This document shows, one piece after another, positions 1-5,335 of a DNA stretch of 28,389 nt. The notes below the pieces were generated by a model that saw nothing but the letters and a program-made list of their open reading frames with translations, was not told where the DNA came from and made no database searches. The stretch covers positions 1-28,389 of the forward strand of contig JAHKKQ010000005.1 of NCBI GenBank assembly GCA_020027805.1. Direction: 5' to 3'. Each line of letters opens with the position of its first letter. Positions within the stretch are counted from its first letter, which is position 1. The translations under genes were made by a program, and so were the position numbers. The stretch is from Candidatus Dadabacteria bacterium (GTDB lineage: Bacteria > Desulfobacterota_D > UBA1144 > Nemesobacterales > UBA2774).

Positions 1-99
1 CAATTACAATACTTGCTTAAGCCGGTATTCCACCGAACGGATTCCATTTTTCGGTAAGGAGGAACATCCCAGGGATGAGCAGCGTTACAAATGACTCAA
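1..99. repeat. Left copy of the 99-bp terminal direct repeat
   Basis: These bases are identical to 28291-28389. An exact 99-bp overlap of contig ends is the usual mark of a circular molecule assembled with k=99, giving a circle of 28,290 bp. The copy contains the 3' end of the amiS gene. A true biological repeat or a tandem duplication would look the same from sequence alone. Confidence 0.9.
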
Positions 100-547
100 T
101 GATGAAGAGCCACGCTAGCGCAGGAGCCAGAGCCTTTCCCATAGAGAAAACGAGCCAAGCAATTAAAGTGAGAAGCGCCCATGCCCAGCAGAAGAGACCA
201 AAATACATCCCTGCGGGACCCATTGCATAAAAATGATAGCCGTACCATACGAAGGCTATCGTAGCAAACAGGCAATACCATCCGAGGCCCTTGGCATCGT
301 AGCCGTGAATAAAAATACCCGCGACCATGAAGTAGATAAGGGCAAACATCGAGATCAGCGCTGTTGCAGCCGTCAACCCGATGCTGTGAAGCTGCCATGC
401 CGCGATAAGGATAAGCACGCCAACGGCAAAGTTTAAAACACCAACTTCCTTTGCCCCTGTCTTGCCCAATACGGTCATGCCGTTACAGAAAAACACGAAA
501 CCCACAAGCAACAAAACGTAGCCCAACAATGCTTCAACTGGAACCAT
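17..547 (-). CDS. amiS: AmiS/UreI-family amide or urea channel
   Basis: The 176-aa product is almost entirely hydrophobic, with about six membrane-spanning segments and short loops, matching the size and look of the AmiS/UreI family. Members are inner-membrane channels for urea or short aliphatic amides. The N-terminus (MVPVEALLGYVLLLVGFVFF) runs straight into the first helix. The ATG follows a strong AAGGAGG on the minus strand at about 558-565. A TTGACA-type promoter lies at 631-659. No amidase or urease gene is in the window, so the substrate is unknown; the family assignment is from the overall pattern. Across the circular join its stop is followed after 29 nt by the terminator at 28242-28277, so it is probably a single-gene transcript. 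The start, promoter and terminator all look strong, suggesting high expression. Confidence 0.8.
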   Translation of the reverse strand: MVPVEALLGYVLLLVGFVFFCNGMTVLGKTGAKEVGVLNFAVGVLILIAAWQLHSIGLTAATALISMFALIYFMVAGIFIHGYDAKGLGWYCLFATIAFVWYGYHFYAMGPAGMYFGLFCWAWALLTLIAWLVFSMGKALAPALAWLFIIESFVTLLIPGMFLLTEKWNPFGGIPA

Positions 548-630
548 ATCTCTCCATACCTCCTTATGTTATTTGTGTTTTTGTGGAATTTCCACCTTCC
601 ACACGGGTGACTAGAACCATATGGAATGGG

Positions 631-659
631 TTTTATCACATTTGGCTTGCCCGTGTCAA
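631..659 (-). promoter_or_regulatory. Promoter for amiS
   Basis: On the minus strand TTGACA (654-659) is followed 16-17 bp later by GATAAA or ATAAAA (631-637). The predicted start is about 80 nt upstream of the amiS ATG. The rest of 548-808 shows nothing else I can support as a gene. Confidence 0.5.
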
Positions 660-808
660 GATACTTTTTTAGGCCGCGGCCAAAATTTCTACGCAAATTG
701 CCGTTTTGGCGAAATAATATCGAGCTATTAATAGGGTTTGCCCGCACAGCCCATCGGGGCCGAGCGGGTATTCAGGCTAGCTCCGGAAAACCGTGACGGA
801 CCGGGCGG

Positions 809-1267
809 TCAGGCGTTTTCCTTCCTCTGAACGAGGATAACCCATTTCCCTTTCTGGACGACTTCGCCAGACTGGCTGTGGACGTTGACTTCGAAGATCA
901 GAAAGCCCATGTTGGGGCGCTTATGCTCCCTCTTTTCCACGAGCTTCCGGGTTATGTGAATTGTGTCGCCGAACTTTACGGCCCCCGAGAACCTCCAGTC
1001 CTCAAGGCCCATGAAGGCGATCGTGGCGAGCCGCGGCATCGTAAACCAGAGACCCGACGCTACGGAAAGGACGCAGAGGCCGTGCGCGACCCTGGTCTTG
1101 AACACGGTGTTCTTGGCGAACTCCTCGTCTATGTGCATGTTGTTGAAATCGCCCGAGAGCCCGGCAAAGCTCACCACGTCCGTTTCGGTAATGGTCCTGC
1201 CCGTGCTCTTATGCTCGGCGTCTACTTCGAGGTCTTCATAGAAAAGCCGTGCGTCTTCCTGTGCCAT
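809..1267 (-). CDS. MaoC-like (R)-hydratase/dehydratase, hotdog fold
   Basis: The 152-aa protein has the MaoC hydratase signature SGDFNNMHID (about residues 38-47), with the expected catalytic Asp40 and His45, followed by the second family motif AHGLCVLSVASG. Proteins of this family hydrate trans-2-enoyl-CoA to 3-hydroxyacyl-CoA or the reverse. Single-domain members of this length usually act as dimers. The ATG follows AAGGAG. It is the last gene of a minus-strand set: Cys-less thiolase (1814-3025), DUF35 (1374-1796), then this gene after a 106-bp gap. That trio parallels MaoC/DUF35/Ltp2-type operons in which an enoyl-CoA is hydrated and then cleaved by retro-aldol reaction. The substrate cannot be read from the sequence. 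Confidence 0.85.
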   Translation of the reverse strand: MAQEDARLFYEDLEVDAEHKSTGRTITETDVVSFAGLSGDFNNMHIDEEFAKNTVFKTRVAHGLCVLSVASGLWFTMPRLATIAFMGLEDWRFSGAVKFGDTIHITRKLVEKREHKRPNMGFLIFEVNVHSQSGEVVQKGKWVILVQRKENA

Positions 1268-1373
1268 TTGCGGAATCTCCTTCGAATATGGATATCAAGC
1301 GCTCGCGGCGCTTCGGGCGAAGCGGGCGTAAGGCCCGGGCTGCCGCTTATACTGTACTGCCGCCGGTGCCGCG

Positions 1374-1796
1374 TTACTTCGCGGGCTTAAACTTCGGCAG
1401 CGTCACTTCATCGGTGACATCGTCGAACACGACCTCCACGTCCATGCCTATACGAACGTCCTTGGGATCGCAGTCAACGATATTGGTCATCATTTTGACC
1501 CCTTCGGAGGTTTCCACGAGGGCAACCACATAGGGGGGGTCGTTCTTGTAGGCTTTCGTCGGACCCATGTAATGGATAGAGTAGGTCCAGACCTTCGCCT
1601 TCCCGCTGGCCTTTACCCACTCTATGTCTTCGGACATATCGTTGCCCGGGGATATGGCGCGCGGGTAGAAGAAAAACTCCCCGGTTGCCTTCGACCTGGG
1701 GATCACCAGCTCGTGTCTCTTGCAGGCGTCCCAGTAGGGCTTGGTTTCGGGACGGAAGTCGGGCAGCGGTTTTTCGTATGTTTTATTTTCAGCCAT
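1374..1796 (-). CDS. DUF35 OB-fold acyl-CoA-associated protein, degenerate zinc ribbon
   Basis: The product is 140 aa from the ATG at 1794-1796, which has AAGGAG ten nt upstream. A TTG three codons further upstream (1805) is less likely because it falls inside the spacer after the Shine-Dalgarno. The N-terminal helix region, a short ribbon-like segment and a C-terminal OB-fold match the DUF35 family, which partners with SCP2-type thiolases and aldolases. DUF35 proteins usually have a four-Cys zinc ribbon. Here the equivalent stretch (RHELVIPRSKATGEFFFYPRAIS) has no cysteines, so zinc binding is probably lost. It starts 17 nt after the stop of the thiolase-like gene, which supports co-transcription and a physical complex. 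Confidence 0.82.
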   Translation of the reverse strand: MAENKTYEKPLPDFRPETKPYWDACKRHELVIPRSKATGEFFFYPRAISPGNDMSEDIEWVKASGKAKVWTYSIHYMGPTKAYKNDPPYVVALVETSEGVKMMTNIVDCDPKDVRIGMDVEVVFDDVTDEVTLPKFKPAK

Positions 1797-1813
1797 TTTT
1801 AACAATCTCCTTT

Positions 1814-3025
1814 TTAAGAAAGTGGTTCCTTGCCCAAGACTATGGTGCTGTGAGCGGATACGATGCCTCCGTTCCCGTGCACGAGCGCGACCTTGGCGTC
1901 TTTAACCTGTCTCGGCCCGGCGGCTCCCCTTAACTGGAGCGTCGCCTCGACGACGTGGTGCATGGCTCCCAGGTGGGCCTGGGACAGGAGCCCGCCGTGG
2001 GTGTTTACGGGGAGGTCCTTCCCTATTTCCATGCGGCCCTCAAGCGCAAAGGGACCGCCCTCCCCTTTCGGGACGAAGCCGAGGCCTTCGAGCTCAAGAA
2101 GGACGGTTATCGTGAAGCAGTCGTAAAGGAACGCGACGTCTACATCCTTGGGCCCTATGCCGGCCGTCTGGAAAGCCTTCTGGCCGGAATTGTTTATTGC
2201 GTTGTAGATCTGATCGAGGTCGCGGAGCGAGGTGAGGTATTGGTGCGAATAGCCCTGGCCCATGCCCCAGAGGTAGGCAAGGGGGTTTTTTATTCCGAGC
2301 TCCTTTGCCTTGGCCTCGGTCGTGACTATGAAAGCCGCGCCGCCGTCAGAAATGATGGAGCAGTCGTATTTGGTGAGCGGGTCCGCTATGACGCGGGAAC
2401 TCATGACCTCTTCGATGGTCAGGGGTTCTTTGTTCATGGCGTTTTCTTTGAGGGCCGCGTGCTTGCGCATTGTCACCGCCACCGCGGCAAAGTGCTCGCG
2501 TGTGGCTCCGAAGTCGTGAAGATACCTTTGGGCAGCAAGCGCGTAACCTCCGGGGGTGGTGAGGCCATAGGGGAATTCAAATTCCGCGTGGCACATTTCC
2601 CTGATAAGGGCAACCATTCCCGAGGAGGATATGCCGGAGAGGGTATTGTCACCCCTCACGCAGAGGACGACTTCCGCCTGCCCCGACGCAATCGCCATAG
2701 CGGCCTCGGCCGCCATCCATACGGCGGTGGCCCCTCCAACGGCGACAGATGAGAAGAACCTGGGCCTGAGACCGAAGTAGTCGGCGAAAGTGGTACAGTG
2801 CATGAAAGTGTGTTCTACGAGGGAGAAGGCGGTAACTAGTCCGTCAACGTCCGATTTTTTAATACCGGCGTCTTCGATCGCCAGCTTGGACGCAAGCGAA
2901 AGGAAATGGAACGAACTCTTGTCGGGTATCTTCCCCTGCTCGGTCTCTCCTATGCCGGCTATAACGATTTTATTTTTTTTGAGTACTTCTCGTGCTTCTT
3001 TTACGCGCGGAATGCTGGTTGCCAT
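1814..3025 (-). CDS. Thiolase-like protein of the SCP2/Ltp2 group, lacking the nucleophilic Cys
   Basis: This 403-aa protein has the thiolase fold pattern: N-terminal KIVIAGIGETEQG, a central YDCFT segment and a C-terminal GGLLSQAHLGAM motif carrying the conserved His. The N-terminal active-site cysteine is missing: where the second thiolase of this window has VEGACGSG, this one has VAVGGATA, with Gly98 at the Cys position. The C-terminal Cys motif is replaced by HGNGG. Thiolase-like enzymes without these cysteines and paired with DUF35, such as Ltp2, act as retro-aldolases in steroid side-chain breakdown. I infer a lyase role here; a regulatory or degenerate role is possible. The start ATG is preceded by a run of seven Gs as ribosome-binding site. 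It is first in the operon with DUF35 and MaoC. Confidence 0.82.
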   Translation of the reverse strand: MATSIPRVKEAREVLKKNKIVIAGIGETEQGKIPDKSSFHFLSLASKLAIEDAGIKKSDVDGLVTAFSLVEHTFMHCTTFADYFGLRPRFFSSVAVGGATAVWMAAEAAMAIASGQAEVVLCVRGDNTLSGISSSGMVALIREMCHAEFEFPYGLTTPGGYALAAQRYLHDFGATREHFAAVAVTMRKHAALKENAMNKEPLTIEEVMSSRVIADPLTKYDCSIISDGGAAFIVTTEAKAKELGIKNPLAYLWGMGQGYSHQYLTSLRDLDQIYNAINNSGQKAFQTAGIGPKDVDVAFLYDCFTITVLLELEGLGFVPKGEGGPFALEGRMEIGKDLPVNTHGGLLSQAHLGAMHHVVEATLQLRGAAGPRQVKDAKVALVHGNGGIVSAHSTIVLGKEPLS

Positions 3026-3058
3026 TTGTTACCCCCCCAGTCTGTAATTTTGTGGAAA

Positions 3059-3089
3059 ATTATATTAAATAGACCTCGACAAATGTCAA
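3059..3089 (-). promoter_or_regulatory. Promoter of the thiolase-like/DUF35/MaoC operon
   Basis: On the minus strand a perfect TTGACA (3084-3089) and a perfect TATAAT (3059-3064) are separated by 19 bp, slightly longer than ideal. The start of transcription would be about 25-30 nt upstream of the ATG at 3025. Confidence 0.55.
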
Positions 3090-3182
3090 CCGCAGGGGAG
3101 AACCGCCCCGGGGGACACATGCCGGCTGTTGATTTGCGTATTTGATTCCGATTTTTTCATATCTGGCACATGCGGATGGATT

Positions 3183-4196
3183 TTAATCGGCGCCCTTCTT
3201 AACGACGGCGCTTACCACCAGGTCAGATACAAGGTCGCACAGCGTGCTCGTGAAAACATTTCTCGCCCTGCCGGCGTCACGGGGAAGGTTTCCATAGGGG
3301 AATCTTTTTCTTGCGAGCTTTGCTATCCTCGCCGGATCGACCGATACCCCCTTCCCTTCGATTTCGAGCACCCTGTTGACGATCATGTCCTTGCATGCCC
3401 TGTGGGCCCCCTCCTCGACAATTTCTTCGATTGATTTTATGTTTATTAGGTTGTCGTATAGCTCAAAAATTCTTTTTCTGAAAATAGCGTCTCTTAAATA
3501 TTTATTAACCCTTTTTTTGTCGTCTTCGATGACAATTTTGCCGCGTGATTTTTCTCTACTGTAGGTAAGGTTTTCCTCGCGGGTTCTTTTACTAATAGTC
3601 TTCTTATTATATGAGTATTCTTCGGGTGACATTTTAGTCACCCCCCCCGGTGATAATTTGGTCACCCCCCGGGTGACGTTTTTGTCACCCTCCCCCATGA
3701 CATTTTCGTCATACCTTAACTTGTTGATTTCTTTATTATTATTTCTTTGAGGCGTGATATTTTCACTCGATAACCTGCCGACTCCATACTCTTCGTCGTT
3801 CTCGAAAGAAACTTCATCTTCTCCCTTGTTCATCTCCTCGATGAGCTTCTGGACGAGCGGGCGGAAGTCGAATACGGTCGTGACCTGTGCCCCGGTTTCA
3901 TTGTCAAACCTGGGTGTTTTTATCAGGAGCCTGAGCTCCTCGAGATCCTGGGTAATACGCTTCACGCTCCTCTCTTCTATCCCCGACCTGCTGGCAAGGG
4001 TCGAGTAGCTGGGGAACGGATATTCGGCGTCCCACTTGTAGGACATGATGTCGATGATGAGCATGATGTGTTTGGGTTTTAAGCCTATCCTGGATCTGTA
4101 TCTGAGGAGTATGTTGGGGACGCTCGTGAACCCTTCGTCGAGTATCTCTCCCCATATCTGGACTATCTTTGTTTTGTCCTGCTTTTTGTCGGACAT
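3183..4196 (-). CDS. Winged-helix replication-initiator-like protein
   Basis: The 337-aa protein has an N-terminal winged helix (about residues 20-95: FTSVPNILLRYRSRIGLKPK, then SYSTLASRSGIEERSVKRIT as the recognition region). A charged, low-complexity linker (about 115-220) follows, then an alpha-helical C-terminal part. The HTH_36/DnaD-like start plus variable linker plus C-terminal domain is the layout of RepA_N-type plasmid initiators. I infer replication initiation from this and from the divergent parA; clear homology cannot be shown here. The linker codes for four inverted repeats (3624-3713) whose DNA pattern persists across a reading-frame change. The ATG has GGGAGAG just upstream. 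The leader is about 160 nt if transcription starts from the promoter at 4362-4390. It could also be only a transcriptional regulator. Confidence 0.7.
   Translation of the reverse strand: MSDKKQDKTKIVQIWGEILDEGFTSVPNILLRYRSRIGLKPKHIMLIIDIMSYKWDAEYPFPSYSTLASRSGIEERSVKRITQDLEELRLLIKTPRFDNETGAQVTTVFDFRPLVQKLIEEMNKGEDEVSFENDEEYGVGRLSSENITPQRNNNKEINKLRYDENVMGEGDKNVTRGVTKLSPGGVTKMSPEEYSYNKKTISKRTREENLTYSREKSRGKIVIEDDKKRVNKYLRDAIFRKRIFELYDNLINIKSIEEIVEEGAHRACKDMIVNRVLEIEGKGVSVDPARIAKLARKRFPYGNLPRDAGRARNVFTSTLCDLVSDLVVSAVVKKGAD
3624..3713. repeat. In-gene iteron array: four inverted repeats at 23-24 bp spacing
   Basis: Four copies of the pattern GGTGAC-N6-GTCACC lie at 3625-3642 (perfect arms), 3649-3666 (one mismatch), 3672-3689 (perfect) and 3696-3713 (ATGAC/GTCAT core). 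All have a T-rich centre, and C/G-rich spacers separate them. Start-to-start spacing is 24, 23 and 24 bp, so copies three and four are read in one codon frame (GDKNVT, YDENVM) and copies one and two in another (VTKLSP, VTKMSP). Conservation is therefore at DNA level. The geometry suits binding of a dimeric winged-helix protein once or twice per array turn. A weaker GTGA/TCAC pair lies at 3754-3766. Confidence 0.85.
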
Positions 4197-4247
4197 ATCT
4201 CTCCCTGAATAAACCGGAGCGTTGTTCCCGCACGGGCATCAAAAAGC

Positions 4248-4277
4248 TTGACAATTAAAAGCTAGAAAGGGTATCAT
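4248..4277 (+). promoter_or_regulatory. Promoter of a putative antisense RNA
   Basis: TTGACA (4248-4253) and TATCAT (4272-4277) are separated by 18 bp. This is a near-consensus promoter pointing away from the rep-like gene and into its presumed leader, on the opposite strand. No gene starts within the next 240 bp. Confidence 0.55.
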
Positions 4278-4283
4278 TAAGTT

Positions 4284-4344
4284 GTTCCACCTTCCGGTTG
4301 CCGCCGTTGTTTTATGCACACCGCTAAAGCTTCGGCGGCTTTTT
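4284..4344 (+). ncRNA. Putative small antisense RNA to the rep-like leader
   Basis: Transcription from the promoter at 4248-4277 would begin near 4284. It would meet the inverted repeat GCCGCCG (4300-4306) / CGGCGGC (4333-4339), followed by TTTTT (4340-4344), which can serve as a terminator. The roughly 61-nt product is complementary to the presumed leader of the rep-like mRNA (about 4355 to 4197). The 26-nt loop is long for a terminator, and this is the weak point. Antisense RNAs in this position control copy number in several plasmid families. Confidence 0.4.
4312..4320 (+). promoter_or_regulatory. DnaA box
   Basis: TTATGCACA matches the DnaA-box consensus TTATNCACA exactly. It sits about 40 bp from an AT-rich stretch, as expected near a DnaA-assisted plasmid origin. 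One box alone is weak evidence. Confidence 0.45.
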
Positions 4345-4361
4345 AACGCCCTGGTCAGCAT

Positions 4362-4390
4362 ATTATATGATTATTGTCCGTTTAAATCAA
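4362..4390 (-). promoter_or_regulatory. Promoter of the rep-like gene
   Basis: On the minus strand TTGATT (4385-4390) and TATAAT (4362-4367) are separated by exactly 17 bp. The predicted start near 4355 gives a leader of about 160 nt that covers the putative antisense RNA region. Confidence 0.55.
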
Positions 4391-4439
4391 TGTATTAGTG
4401 CAACACTCCCCCTCCCCTTTTCATTTCGATACGGCATTC

Positions 4440-4478
4440 TATAATTGATATGGGGACCCAGGAGCAAGGAGGGGTCCC
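4440..4478 (+). promoter_or_regulatory. parA promoter -10 and downstream inverted repeat
   Basis: TATAAT at 4440-4445 has only a poor -35. Just downstream, GGGACCC (4453-4459) and GGGTCCC (4472-4478) form an inverted repeat with a 12-bp spacer near the expected start of transcription. It could be an operator for ParA or its partner, or an RNA hairpin in the parA leader. Confidence 0.4.
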
Positions 4479-4525
4479 GTTTCGTGTACTGAAGGTCTTA
4501 TTTTCCGGAGGGCAATATAAAACAC

Positions 4526-5335
4526 ATGAAAGTAATAGCGATTGCGAACCACAAGGGGGGAGTCGGGAAAACGACTACCGCGGTAAACCTCGCGGCGTGT
4601 CTCGCGGAGAAGGGGTGCGAGGTTCTTGTCGTGGACCTGGATCCGCAGGGGAACGCGACGTCCCACCTCGGGTTCAGCCCGAACGATTTCGAGAGGACCA
4701 TCAACGACGTGCTGATAGATCCGACCAGCCGTTTCGACATAAACGGGATCATAATCGAACACGGAACGCCCGGACTGTTCCTCATTCCGGCAAACCTTAC
4801 CATGAGCAGGGCCGACCTTTCCATGTCAGCCCTGATAGAGAAGGACCACAAGCTCAGGAAGTCGATAAAGCGGCTCAAGAGGAACTTTGATTTCGTGCTC
4901 ATAGATTGTCCCCCCTCACTGGCCACACTGTCGGTAAACGCTTTTTTTGCGGCTGACGACATAATGATAGTGATCCAGACACAGCCGATGGCGCTTGACG
5001 CAGCGGGCATGATAGACGAGACGCTTTATGAGGTCTATTCATCCCGTCCGGACTTCCCTATCGTGCCTTACGCGCTCCCTACGATGCACGATAAGCTCAC
5101 TACGGTGAGCAGCACGGTCCTCGAGGCTATAAACCGGAAGTTCCATCCGAACGTTTTTTCTCCGATCCACACGAATGTGAAGATTAAGGAGGCCAGCGGC
5201 TACGGCAAGCACATAATCGAATACGATCCCCTTAGCGCGGGAGCGATGGACTACAGAAGGCTGGCCAAGGAAGTAATAGCCATTTATGAAAGAGAAAAAG
5301 AAGAAGGAAGAAAGTACATTATCAGAAACTCCTAG
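4526..5335 (+). CDS. parA: ParA-family partition ATPase
   Basis: The 269-aa protein has the deviant Walker A box KGGVGKTTT (residues 10-18), the A' motif VDLDPQGNAT and the Walker B segment FVLIDCPPS. It has no N-terminal DNA-binding domain, so it is a short (Soj/type Ib-like) ParA rather than a P1/F-type ParA. It would drive segregation by ATP-dependent binding to the nucleoid, stimulated by a centromere-bound partner. The next gene overlaps its 3' end by 50 bp and is the obvious partner candidate, although it is not a recognisable ParB. GGAGGG precedes the ATG by about 13 nt, a rather long spacing. The Walker A codons contain one exact TACCGCGGTA palindrome (4576-4585). Confidence 0.93.
   Translation: MKVIAIANHKGGVGKTTTAVNLAACLAEKGCEVLVVDLDPQGNATSHLGFSPNDFERTINDVLIDPTSRFDINGIIIEHGTPGLFLIPANLTMSRADLSMSALIEKDHKLRKSIKRLKRNFDFVLIDCPPSLATLSVNAFFAADDIMIVIQTQPMALDAAGMIDETLYEVYSSRPDFPIVPYALPTMHDKLTTVSSTVLEAINRKFHPNVFSPIHTNVKIKEASGYGKHIIEYDPLSAGAMDYRRLAKEVIAIYEREKEEGRKYIIRNS

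Larger units (their letters stand above)
4197..4525. other. Putative origin/control region between rep-like gene and parA
   Basis: This 329-bp gene-free stretch contains, from left to right: a plus-strand promoter (4248-4277), a DnaA box TTATGCACA (4312-4320), a hairpin with T-run (4300-4344), a minus-strand promoter for the rep-like gene (4362-4390) in an AT-rich segment (4360-4400), a TATAAT for parA (4440-4445) and an inverted repeat (4453-4478). Together these look like the control region of a plasmid, with a candidate DNA-unwinding element. That it acts as an origin is inference. Confidence 0.5.
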
